This document shows, in pieces, positions 49,335 through 59,859 of a stretch of DNA of 64,000 nt. Made by a program: the position numbers and the translations under genes. The first letter of the stretch is position 1, and each line of letters begins with the position of its first letter. The stretch is taken from positions 124,001 through 188,000 of the forward strand of contig LLEY01000034.1 in assembly GCA_001414485.1 (NCBI GenBank), in the 5' to 3' direction. The notes under the pieces were generated by a model. It was not told where the DNA came from and ran no database searches. It saw nothing but the letters and a program-made list of their open reading frames with translations. The stretch comes from Calycina herbarum (lineage: Eukaryota; Ascomycota; Leotiomycetes; Helotiales; Pezizellaceae).

Positions 49335-49739
49335 TCATTTCTCACACTGCAAATCACCACATTTTAAAACCCTCGTTCCATTAACGTTCTTTTGCAAAAG
49401 CTCCAAAACCCAGAGAACCCAGACTCGACAGGTTATTCCAGGGGCATGAAGTTTGTTATCATAAGTTCTGAAGCATTCGTCGACGAATCCTTCCCAGCCC
49501 CGTGGAACATCAGCAATTTGAAAGAGTCCTGCTAGGAGGAATGATTTGAACACTCCTTTGGTTGTACCGTGATCGGGGATCCAGCTTGAACCGGCGGCTT
49601 TGATGTGGTATTTTGTGCCGCCTCTTTCGGCGTTTTGATGGAGGTAGAGACCCCAGTGGAAGTTGTCTTTCTCAGGGGGGTCTCCACGGATGAAGAGAAT
49701 GATGTAGAGACCGTTAGGGGTGAGGTCGGCGAGAGACAT
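49335..49739 (-). CDS. Uncharacterised fungal protein, C-terminus cut by hAT insertion
   Basis: Single-exon frame of 134 aa, starting MSLADLTPNGLYIILFIRGD and containing NFHWGLYLHQNAERGGTKYHI, TKGVFKSFLLAGLFQIADVP and ITCRVWVLWVLELLQKN. It looks like a compact globular protein common in Sclerotiniaceae-type genomes, but I can name no domain or function. The hAT element entered after CGDL. The last codons now read QCEK-stop and come from the element's end. The lost original tail, AALEREVKD-stop, is still visible on the other side of the element (42306 down to 42277). The protein may still be made and work. Confidence 0.65.
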   Translation of the reverse strand: MSLADLTPNGLYIILFIRGDPPEKDNFHWGLYLHQNAERGGTKYHIKAAGSSWIPDHGTTKGVFKSFLLAGLFQIADVPRGWEGFVDECFRTYDNKLHAPGITCRVWVLWVLELLQKNVNGTRVLKCGDLQCEK

Positions 49740-50789
49740 GACGATAAAAATTCTCTTTTGAAAACAACAATCTTGAAATGAAGAATGAAATAGCAGAATT
49801 TTTGGTTAATTGGTATACAGAAAATGGAATGTTTGTTTGGAAACTGAAGAGAAGTTGCTGAGGATTTATGAAGATGTAGTTGCTTGTTTAAAGAGGATGA
49901 AAGATGTCTTGTAAATGATGTTGCTGATGAGAATTGAAGAGCCGAAGAAGTTTACTTATACTTCATTTCCGCCTTCTAAAATCTTCGTCAAATCCACCCA
50001 AACTTCTTCCAGGTCATCTCGTCAGATGCTTCTCCCGCGCGCATACAATTCCAAACAGAAAGTGGCCAAAGATACCTACCATCTTGTTGGAATGAACTGA
50101 AAATGGACATAAAAAGTTGCAGATACCATGTAACTGAACTAGAATTAGATAGAGGCTCAGCCTCATATCTATTGAAACACCAACTAACGTGGGGTTAAGC
50201 TGTTTCCGTATTGAAATACCCACGAAGAGAGTTTTCCCAGCCCAGGATAAGGCCTACATGAGACGATTTTCGTTCACAAACAGCCATTATTGGCTAGCGG
50301 CACGTTACCAACATACGAGAAGACCGAGGGCAAGGAGACCACCATAGCATGGGAGCGTGCAATGAAGATGTTCAGAGAAAAACCAACAACAATTAACACT
50401 TAAAGAATCAAGCAAAACCTTGATGCATTGAGATGGAAAGTTGCATCGCGCCTTCAACTCATAAGCGCGTCCAACTGGAATCTAAAGCTTTAGGCAAATA
50501 CAAAAGGAAGAGGACTGTAAAAGTTCTGCTGTTACCATGATGTAACGCGTGGTTGGTGACAGGAAATTGGGCGCGAGGGATGTTGAAATGCGGGGATTTA
50601 CATACCCTGGACTTTGCATAAAAGCGGTACATAGCGGCGCGCTTATAAAATATATTAATCTAAGGCAGACTCTTTTTCATCTCAACATTGATCCTGGGTC
50701 GCCTTTCAAGCTTTGGACACTTCTGCATTCCTCTTTCGTTGACTTGAGCATCAACTATACAGGGAAACTACAGCACACCTTGATTCAAA
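49740..50789. other. Intergenic
   Basis: About 1 kb between divergent frames. It should hold the promoter of the 49739 gene and that of the phosphotransferase-like gene. The frame 50549-50827 overlaps the next gene's start in another frame and has no conserved feature. Confidence 0.5.
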
Positions 50790-51743
50790 ATGGTACCTTC
50801 ATGGATTCCTTCAATTTTACGACCTGACTATGTGTGGAAAGCTCGAATAGATCTTACCCCATCAAGCACGATACCACCGACTCCTTCGCCCAGCCGGCAG
50901 ATTGTCCAGCGATTCTAGGGGCATGTACACACGTATCTAGCAACCTTCTCACCGCATTATTGCCGGTGGGTAGACATCCAATTTGATAATCAAATCATCC
51001 CACTGCCTTTTGGGCTTCTTCTGAAATGGTCCGATGGCACACGGCTCGAAGAAATCCTCACCATCAAAGTCTGTTACGCCGCCGGTTTACCAACGCCTTA
51101 CATCATATCGTACGGTTCACACCCTGATACGCCACACGCTCCAATGTCAATTCTGATGACTCGACTTCCGGGTCGCGAATTGGGACAGGTTTATGAATCA
51201 TTAAGTCCCAAGGCAAAGGCGACCGCCCTTTCGGAGTTCAAATTTTACCTGTCCAGTATCAGAAAATGGAAAAGTCCATGGGGCCCAGAACGGATATGCA
51301 GCATTACAGGAGGTCCGATTCGAAGTATACGTGTTCCCAACCACATCGTTGGACCTTGCGAAACTTCTCAAGACTTCCACGATCACCTCCTTTCCGCAGC
51401 TTACAATTCTTTCGGATCAGAAGAAGTATTCAATTCTAAACTTCAACTCGCAAAAAATCTCCAGACCTTACAAGCCAAACGTCCTGGTGTGAAATTCACT
51501 CATGGCGATATCAAACATCATAATTTCCTGGTTGATGACATGGGTCATATGACAGGGATTTTGGATTGGGAGGCTGCGGGATGGTATCCCGATTTTTGGG
51601 AATGGACCACGGCTATGAGGTTCGTGCCTGAGGATTTTTGGTGGTTTGATTTTCTGATTGAGAGTGGGGCTGGGGAATATAGAGAGGAGTCAGAGTGTGA
51701 GAGGGCGTTGACGAGTTTGACTGTAGATTCTTATTCTTGGTGA
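50790..51743 (+). pseudogene. APH-family phosphotransferase-like, one internal stop
   Basis: Relative of the aminoglycoside phosphotransferase (APH) kinase-fold family, large in filamentous ascomycetes and mostly of unknown substrate. One continuous frame runs from ATG 50790 (MVPSWIPSILRPDYVWKARI) to TGA 51743, interrupted only by TAG at 50916 (codon 43). After the stop it continues HYCRWVDIQFDNQ, LPFGLLLKWSDGTRLEE and MSILMTRLPGRELGQVYE. The catalytic loop is FTHGDIKHHNFLV and the metal site GILDWEAAGWYPDFWEW, then ECERALTSLTVDSYSW at the end. Everything else is intact, so the break is recent or the start lies downstream (for example 51144, which would lose the N-lobe). Confidence 0.75.
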
Positions 51744-52761
51744 GAGGTGGAACTTCAAATAGGTGTTGGGAGTTCGAACGGGGAAATTTTCTGGGGGATT
51801 GGAATAGTGGTCAAATTTGGTATGTAGTATTTCCAGATACGGCCAGCTGGAACGCCATTTCTCTTCCAAACCAGGAGTCCCCAAGTACGAGTGGGAAACC
51901 AAACCCAAATTCGGACCCGAGCCCGAGTGGTGCTACCACGGACAGGACCCACCAGTGTCCAGTCCAAATAAGAACCCAAACCTTCCAAGCCGAAAAATCG
52001 TAAGTACAAGTTGAAATCTAAACACGCTTGTTACTGCTACAGATAGTTTCACGCCTGTTAATCGAGCATCCGAAGGCGTGGAGTCCAATACGAAAGTCAT
52101 CGCAACCTCTCCACTGAAGCTCTAATCGCGATCACAAGTGCTGCACTTGCTTCTACGAGTAGTCCAGCCGAGAATCCTTAGCAAAAGAAGGAAGCTGGCT
52201 ATGGAATGGTGTATGAAGAACGTGCTTTCTGCTGGAAAAATAGTTCTGAGGAATTCGAGGAGGGATCAGAGTGTGAAGGCGTTTATGTGATATAAGTGAG
52301 CGTGGAGTTTGAAGCCGGGTTTAGTAAGCGGTTTTCTTGGAATAAATAAGACACTGGTATTTACTGGAAACTCATTCTTTGCTCTCATTTGTACTTCGAA
52401 ATTAAAATCTACAACTATTCTCTCATGTAAAACTCATATTTTACAACCGTAAAGCCACGCTTCCTAGTCCTCGACGTTCTGATGTTACAACGTCTTCACT
52501 CACACCTCGCTTGATTCAGAAGCCTTTCCTAAACGAGTTTAAGTGAGACATCTAGTCTTACTTCATCATAATACGAATAAAAATTGATTACGTAGCTGCT
52601 TTACACCCACTTAACCGTGTTTAAATCCAAAGTCTTTCCCAACCTTGTTTAAAATAAAAAAACTAAAGAGTAAACTAATGAAGAGACACGAATCTCCTTA
52701 CCCTTCTTTACACACATCCATATATCATCCTAAACCACACTCCATCGCACACACACTTACA
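51744..52761. other. Intergenic before tandem array
   Basis: 1 kb without a secure gene. Around 52180-52300 there is weak likeness to the end of the APH-like gene (GCTGG...GGAATGG, then GAGGGATCAGAGTGTGA), perhaps a decayed partial copy. From 52490 the array's leader repeat begins. Confidence 0.4.
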
Positions 52762-53195
52762 ATGTCCTCCCCCACACCTCCTACCCAGGCGTCAGAAGAA
52801 CTCCTCTCCGAAGTAAGCTATCTCATCATTCTCCCATTTCATTCACCATCCCCTCCCGCCTGGTCCACATCTAACTCAACAAAAGCACCAGCTTGGAGAA
52901 ACAATCCGCGAATGTCTAAAAAACGGCGATAATTTCAACCGTCTCCTCAACGAAATGCAAGAAGGTCAGCATCCCGCTCCTTCTCCGCTTCTCTGTTCCT
53001 TACTAACGAATATCCCCACTAGGCCACTTAAACGAACTGAGTAAATTTACTGATTGTCTAATCGTCACAGCAAGTCAAAGGTGTATGTCTAGGCTTGAAC
53101 ACTCAAAGTCATCTGAGATTAAAATGCACTTGTTACAAAGAGGGGCAGACCGACGGAGACTGAGCAGCGTGGCACAAGTAAAAAGAGAAAGTTAG
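52762..53195 (+). CDS. Small tandem-array gene A
   Basis: Three exons (52762-52812, 52892-52964, 53023-53195) give 98 aa. It begins MSSPTPPTQASEELLSE; exon 2 is LGETIRECLKNGDNFNRLLN, closely parallel to exon 2 of gene B (IKAKTQTYLEQGRNIKDLKF). The third exon encodes ELSKFTDCLIVTASQR and a basic end. Introns have CTAAC branch sites and conserve phases with gene B (0 then 1). No signal peptide, no known domain. Function unknown. Confidence 0.5.
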
Positions 53196-53744
53196 GAGAG
53201 GAATGATATAACGAGTTTTGTACGATTTCTTGGGTTATGAAGTATTAGCCTTCGTCATTCCAATAGACAATCGTTATAAGAGGGCGTTATTTCCACAAGT
53301 TTGAAGTTACTCAAGGATTATAGTATGTTGTGATATTTATTTTTTATCGTAATAATATCTTAGAAATGAGATTACGTAGTGTATTTACACCCGCACCTAT
53401 CCTCGCTTAAATCACGAACTCTTCCCAGAATAGTTTAGCAAGGTATGCTAAAGACCTAGAACAAAGCTAAACTACTGCTAATTAAGAGAAACATGTCTCC
53501 CTACTCTTCACCTCTCATTCTACACCCTCTCAACTTTATCTCAGACGACAAAAACTACAAAACGGGCAAAGCAATGTAAGAATCCCCAGATTTTCACTAC
53601 ATGTAAACATCCTTAAACAATTCATCATTCCACAAGAACAGATCGAAGAATCAAGCTCCCAGCCTACCAAAGATCCCAAGTCATTTTACATTATGCCAGA
53701 TAATTTCTCAAAATACTGACAAAAAGCAGCAACACCCAGCCAAG

Positions 53745-54460
53745 ATGAACCCAACCACGTGTGACCCGCACAACGTGGTCGTCTCCCCAGAAAGAACAGT
53801 TCCCGCCAAATCCCTGAAGGAACTCCAAGCCGAGGTAAGTTCACCCAACTCGATCAATACTTGCTTCCTCTCTATTTCCCACTCTCTTGTGGAGTCCCTT
53901 AGAAGTTCTAGGACAATTGCAAGTACCTAGTCCTCCTCCCAGAAGGCTTGGAAGATCCAATGTCTCAAATATTCCAAACTCTCGGGAACAATTGAAACAG
54001 CAACAAGAGAGTGTCCACAGAAAACCCGTCCTCCCACCTAGCCTATCACTTACTACTCTCCTTATTTACAACAGCTAACACAACCTCGAACCCAGATTAA
54101 AGCTAAAACCCAAACATACCTTGAACAAGGCAGAAACATCAAAGACTTAAAATTTTGTATTCGTCATTCCCCCATCATCCCAATCCATCTTTACTAATAT
54201 ACCATTCCACAGTCGAAGACCTCTTCCTCCAATCCGCATGTTCTAAAGCACCTGGAAATGGATGTTACGAGTACTGTCTAAATTCACGTCGGAAACGAGT
54301 ACATCAGAAAGATTACTCCAACCGACGGGTACGGGATGCTATCCGCACGGCGGAGACAATAAGTGATGCGTGGCACTGGGTGGAGAAGAATGAAGTTCCA
54401 AGTTGGGATAAAAGTGGGGTTCAGTACTCGGAGGCTGAGAAGGCTGCTATGGGTCACTGA
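53745..54460 (+). CDS. Small tandem-array gene B
   Basis: Three exons (53745-53834, 54096-54156, 54213-54460) give 132 aa: MNPTTCDPHNVVVSPERTVP...LKELQAE, then IKAKTQTYLEQGRNIKDLKF, then EDLFLQSACSK, RRVRDAIRTAETISDAWHWV and the shared C-terminal motif VPSWDKSG. Branch sites CTAAC and CTAAT support both introns. The exon layout matches gene A. Charged, probably helical, soluble. Function unknown. Confidence 0.5.
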
Positions 54461-54796
54461 AGACCGAGTTGGGTTAGAAGTCGATGGAGAAATCATTTAT
54501 TTTTGTAACCTTTCTGATCCTCAACAAGTCAATTCTACAGTTCATAACTGCATTACCACACTCAATTTTCTCATCACTTGAATATTTCTACACTTTTCTA
54601 CAGAACCACATCACCAATTCCCCCTCATCCCTCACTGAAGTCAGAAGCCTTCCCAAAATGAGTTTGGCGAGCTACCCAGTTTTTCTTCATTATAAACTAA
54701 GTAAAAAAAATAGGCGATTACATAGTGCGTTTAGAGGACGCTAAAAAATAAGATAGCGTTGTATGATACTGACCAAAATAACTCAGACCCACCAGG

Positions 54797-55340
54797 ATGA
54801 TTTTCCCCTCCCCACTCGCACTCCCCTACACCGGGCCGCTGACCACTAAATCCTCAAAGGAAGGCCAAGAATTAGTAGGACAACCTCACCCCCCCCCCCC
54901 CCCCCCCCCCTTTGGTACAATTCCTTCGATTCTCAGAGAAGATTTAGAAGAAACACTCAATACCTCACTTGATTCTCCCAAAGCTCACAGACATATCCCC
55001 AGATCAAACAAGCCGCCCAGCAATACTAAGAGACCGGCTTCAAAGTCACGCATCACTCAACTTGTCAGTACCCCTTCTCCTCGAACCCTATACTTCCTAC
55101 CTCCCCAACATTCAAAGACCTCAATTCTCAATCGCCAAAGCAGAGGAGGATGGAATCTCCCCGAGAATAAGCCGAAAGGCAGCACATGAGATTTACCACG
55201 AAAAGAGACAAGAGAGACGGAGTTAGGATCCCAAGGAGATGGAGTGGAATAAGAAAGATGAGGATGCCGCCATGAGTAACCCACGTGTCATTCCAGTCTT
55301 CTGGCCCAAGAGACCGGCTTGGGATAAGAGTGGTATTTAG
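54797..55340 (+). pseudogene. Tandem-array member D, decayed
   Basis: The frame that ends in KRPAWDKSGI-stop (55340) runs back through KKDEDAAMSNPRVIPVFWP and RKAAHEIYHEKRQERRS, broken by TAG at 55224. Further upstream a run of 22 C (54889-54910) shifts between this frame and the Pro-rich frame that starts at 54797. No first exon like that of A, B or C is clear. It is best seen as a broken paralogue sharing the W-D-K-S-G end with B and C. Confidence 0.5.
54889..54910. repeat. Poly-C tract (22 C)
   Basis: Unbroken run of 22 cytosines inside array member D. Such tracts change length readily during replication and sequencing, so the local frame may vary between nuclei, isolates or assemblies. 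Confidence 0.9.
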
Positions 55341-55841
55341 TACTTTGTGTTAAAATCGAGTCTATTCTACTATTTGTGGTCTCAAAATCGAAGATTTTAG
55401 TCAACTTCATTTTCTCACTAGAAAAATATTGATTCTTGCCCTACATCCGTATCTAACTACACTAACTCCAAGCTTACGGACTAGCCTAACTTCTCTTAAC
55501 TTACTTTCCTTAAACGAGTTTAGGCGAGAAACCTAGTATTCTTTCATCATAATTAATTCTTACCACTAACACACACTTGACTCAGAAGCTTTTCCCAAAC
55601 AAGTTTAGATAATGACATCAAAATACTTGACTTCTTTTCTTTCTTGCATTTATAACTCCCCGCCTCCCATTTCTCCAAATTCAACTTTAATCTCAAAACA
55701 AACAACATCATGGATACCACAGATAAACAAAAGTAAGAACCCCCTCCCCTTCCCCCCATATCCAATCCTCCCTCTACATACGCCCTTCTCTCATCCCCTC
55801 CCTCTCTCAAAAATACTAAACAAAAACTCAGCTCTCCCAAG

Positions 55842-56817
55842 ATGTCCGATTCCAAGATGAACACCCCACCAACCCTCCCACCCACGCGCACACAAGAACA
55901 AATCAAAGCAGAGGTTCGTCAGGCCCCTCCACCCTCCACCCCTCCCACTTCTACCAAGTCCCAAAATTCAAAAATACACAACTAACACCCCCAAGATCAT
56001 AGAAAAGGTCGAGAAATCCAAACAACTAGACGAAATGATGGAAGCATGTCGCGAAACCCGTCGAATGGAGAAACTCCTCCATCCTGAGGCTCACGCCAAG
56101 TCTGCCAATTCAAAACCTGTCACCCACCGCTGGCACCGCAACCCCGACCACGTCAACCTAAAGACAGAGAGTACGAACATGAAGACACCAGATTCCGTCG
56201 ATCCAAAATCTCCCCCCGCCAAGCTTCAGAACCCAACTTTAACCACTCAAAAACCCACTCTCAGCGACGCACAAACATACGAAGAGTGGCTAGCTTTAAA
56301 TCTAGGGCCTCGTCAAGCTTGCAAGAATTGGTTAAAGAAAACAGAAAACTGGGATAAGCGAGGACTCGCAAGACGAATATGTCCAAGAAGCAATCTAGGA
56401 CAGAGAGTTAAGATGCTAGAAGATGAAAATTTAACTAGACTTCGAGATGCAAATCCAGCTTTCCTCAATCAATATCTGCTAGACCCAACCAAACCACGGG
56501 ATACAACCGGTACTTCAACAACCAACCTAAGAACAGCAGTTGGTGCGAGTGGCAAACCGCCAACCACTAGGTATAAACCTAAATTTGACCCAACTGTTAG
56601 GTATAAACAGGTATATGGCCCCGAAGGGAGACCGACCTCAAAGAATCCAGGTAATCGGGATCAGAGAGCAGATACAACTACAACAACCGACCCAAGAACA
56701 ACTGTTGGAATGCCAATCCCATCTGTGTTACCAACCACTGGACAGAGAACTGTAGGGAGTGACGCACCGGGAGAGGTTGTTGAGAGACCGGCTTGGGATG
56801 TGAGTGGTGGGAATTAA
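55842..56817 (+). CDS. Tandem-array gene C, larger charged protein
   Basis: Two exons, 55842-55913 and 55996-56817, give 297 aa. The first exon (MSDSKMNTPPTLPPTRTQEQIKAE) parallels the first exon of gene B in length, composition and final A-E, and the intron is also phase 0; the donor GTTCGT is weak, the CTAAC branch site good. The second exon has IIEKVEKSKQLDEMMEACRE, then QTYEEWLALNLGPRQACKNW and a long Thr/Pro/Arg-rich low-complexity part with internal repeats. It ends ERPAWDVSGGN, the array motif. No signal peptide or known domain. A start at the second Met (55857) or 56035 is possible. Function unknown. Confidence 0.55.
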
Positions 56818-57015
56818 AAAGGGAATGAACCAGGGAAGGATATAAGGTTCGGGGATCTGGAGTTTTGGAGTTCTGGGGATCTCATATATGGAGTTTGGTT
56901 CAAAGGGTATAAGGTACCAAGAGATATAATAAATAATTCAAGAATCGTTCATTTTGAATTTCAGATTTGTGATTCGTGTCTACCTTTCAAATCACTACTT
57001 AAGAATACTTGTGTA

Positions 57016-57512
57016 CAGTGAGTTGCGAATTAAGCTTCCTTTTTGACACTTTTTTTGTAAACCGTGCTTTTTCCTTATTTACTTTAGAAAACAGAAAACT
57101 AAAGTACTCTTTAAGATATAAGACCTAGCTAGAAAGAACCGCTATATCTTCTTATACCTCCTTTCTATTTATTATTATATCTAAGCAAGTAAAATAAGAA
57201 TAAACTTAGTAATAGTTAATTCTTAGAAAACCCCCTTTTTATAAGAAATCTTTTTATACCCTTATAAAGTTGAGTAGTCTCTACTAAGACCCTATAAAAA
57301 TTTAGACATATATAAAAGTGTCTGTTTTCTTTTTAAAAAGTTTATAGAGTAAGAAAGGGGGTATAGAGCTCTTATTAGCTGTTCTTAGGGATATAATAAC
57401 ATACGTTGTTATTAAGTAAAGAGGGAAAGAGTGTCTATGAAATAAGAAAATTTCTAAAAACGCACGGTTTATAAAATATCGTCAAAAGGGAAGCTTAATT
57501 CGCAACTCACTA
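57016..57512. mobile_element. Tc1/mariner-type MITE
   Basis: 497 bp, flanked by TA. The terminal inverted repeats are about 45 bp (AGTGAGTTGCGAATTAAGC, then TTCC, TTTTGAC and TAAACCGTGC at the left; the complement at 57445-57512). The interior is A+T-rich without a transposase. The outer base differs between ends (C versus T). It lies 200 bases downstream of gene C. Confidence 0.85.
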
Positions 57513-59859
57513 TATCCAAATTCAAACAACTCCCAGTTCCCATTCCTCACTCAAATTCCCACTTACTCAAAATCAAACCCAACCTCATCTTCATACTTCT
57601 CAAACAACTACTTCTCAAATCAACCCCAACCTTGTCTTCATACTCTCAAACAACTACTTCACACCACAACCTCTAAACCTCTCACACTCCCTCCCAACAT
57701 AGAAAAAAAAATAAAACCTAAGAATTCTTCAATACAACTCCACTTCCTCAAAAAAGAAATCCCCCCTATAATTTATACACCTTTCTTCAAATCCTCACTT
57801 CCAGAGTATCCCCCCCAAAAAACCATACAACTCTTCTTATTCCCCCCTCTCCCTCCCCTATGATAAACATCTCTCTATCTTTCCATCCCATCCTCTTCCC
57901 ATCCCTCCATCCCATCCTCAAGTCCCCAGATACCAGATACCAGAGAAAGAAAAATCCCATCCCTCTCACACCCAGACTCAAACTTTGAAAGAAAGAGGAA
58001 AAAACTAAAAAAAAAACTCACCTTATACTTCTAATTCCACTCCCGACGACTCTTTCTTACATTTTTTCACCTAAAAATTAGTTTAAGAGTTACGTATAGT
58101 AGCTTACTTATACTTATTTACTAACCGAAGAGTAAGTTATCAAGCCAGCGAGTAAGCTACGAGTAAACCATAGTAAGTCAGGTGACCTAAGGAAAGCTAT
58201 CGGGTAAGCTGCAAAATATCGAGTAAGCTACAAAATATCGAGTAAGTGACAAAGTAAAGTCATCTAGATAACCTGCGTCTCTACTTACCTAGCAGCTTAC
58301 TTATTCAATTCCGAGCATACTTACTTACTTACTCACTCACAACCTACCTTACTCCCCACCTACCTTACTTTTCACCCAGCTTAACTTTTCACCAACTTAC
58401 TTACCAGCTTAACTCCACACCTACCTCACTTTTCACCCAGCTTACCCTACCAGCTTAACTTACCAACTTACCTTACCAGGCTAAACTAGCATTTCCACTG
58501 GCTCACCCACCGACTCACACCCTAGGTATCTTAACTACCGCCAACCCCACTTCGACGAAACTACATCACACATCACACATCACACCTCTCATCTCATCTC
58601 AAAAACCCCCGTCACACACACTTTTCACCAAGGAAAGGAAAGGAAAGGAGACAGAAGAAAGTTTCTTTTTTAACATTTTCCATTTTTTCCATGTTTCAAA
58701 AATCTCCTCTTTACTATTTCACTTTCACACTTTCCTCCCATCTCCCTTCCATCTTCCTCCCACGCCACTTCCTTCACTCAAACCCCACCAAGTCTCTTCA
58801 TCGCTCCCATCTCAACCCTCTCCTAGCGGACTCCCCTCGCCACTAATTCCATATTTAACTTCTTCCTCTCCTACCTCTCTCCTACTCTCCTCCCTCACCT
58901 TCCATTTCAATAAACGAACTCGCAAATTCTAAAACGCAGAGAGAGAAAAAATAACAAAACGAAAATACGTAGACTCGGAGAATATAGAGAAAAAAGAGAA
59001 CTCCACCAAAAAAAATTATTGCCCAAAGGGTTATTGTTACGAAACGGCGGCGGGGTGTGTACGGGTACGGGGTATATTTCTTCTCGCTCTTGCAAAAATA
59101 CCTCTCTTCCACATGTCTCTCCACATCTGCCCCGTGTCTCTCGACAGATCCCATTCCTCCACCTCTCTCCTCTTCCCTCCACCTCGTCCGCGCAAATCAC
59201 GACATTGTCAACCGCTTTTCCAAGTACAACGAGAGGAGCACATCGAGGTATCAGAGTCGTATCGTGTCCCCCGAAAAGAGGAGAGTGAGGTGTGGGACTC
59301 GAAAAAAACCCACCCGGCCTTCATCTTGCCTCATTCCATCTCCTCCCATCCCTCAGTTCATCCGGCCCAATTGTCGAGTCCATATTGCCTCCCTACTTGC
59401 GCCAAGTGCAGCAAGTAGCCAGGGGCGAAGAAAGTAATTCGAAAAGCACCAGTCGAGTCGTGTGTATAATATATCCCCGGTTCGATGTCCGACATCCAGA
59501 GCCACTCCGAGGTATATGGCTTGTCGTGTGTTGGATCGATCGAATCTGGTGGTGCTTCGAAGAGAAATTGACAGCTCCGCTGCTTTTCATATATAAGCAG
59601 AAGGTACAGACTCTGGGTCGTCGAAGAAGAGAGGTGATGGCCATAACTCGAAAAGAATACAAAAGAAAAAAGCAGAAAGAAGAAAAGACCAATCATATCA
59701 CATTGACTTATTACATAGAGAGAGAGAAAAAGAACTCCTCCCACTCCGTTAGACCAGGTTTGTTTGTCCCATATTTCGAAGAACCCCTAAAAACCCAACC
59801 TCCTAAAAAACAGCAAGCTCATTTTAATTCGAGCGAGAGGCGAAAGAAAGAAAGACACC
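57513..59859. other. Low-complexity intergenic region
   Basis: No gene supported. Contents: a 47-base tandem repeat (57569-57660, TCTTCATACT(T)CTCAAACAACTACTTC); a GTAAGCTAC / CTTACC-rich tract (58085-58490) in which left and right halves are partly complementary; a 60-base-period unit with CTTTTCACCCAGCTTA (about 58365 and 58430); CACAT repeats (58568-58595); and an AAAGG repeat (58633-58650). The right part is 3' region of SHO1. Confidence 0.55.

Larger units (their letters stand above)
42315..49349. mobile_element. Non-autonomous hAT-type element filled with nested transposons
   Basis: The ends are CAGTGTGAG and its complement CTCACACTG, flanked by the 8-bp duplication CAAATCAC. Next to each end lie many GAGTA repeats in inverted arrangement (42330-42500 and 49250-49335). 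Removing the pogo-type insertions leaves about 970 bp without any transposase, so the original was a small non-autonomous element that depended on an hAT transposase elsewhere. Confidence 0.88.
52513..55600 (+). repeat. Recurring leader repeat of the tandem gene array
   Basis: A 60-100 base block built on TTGA(T/C)TCAGAAGC(C)TTTCC.AA..GAGTTTA, often followed by GCGAGA.A.CTAGT and TTCATCATAAT, recurs near 52513, 54640, 55485 and 55574. A related GATTACGTAGTG..TTTACACCC block recurs near 52587, 53370 and 54715. Each sits 150-300 bases upstream of an array member or its remnant. This supports origin by repeated segmental duplication. Confidence 0.6.

Noticed and set aside
50549..50827. 92-codon plus-strand frame
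   Set aside because: Overlaps the start of the APH-like frame in another phase and lacks any motif.
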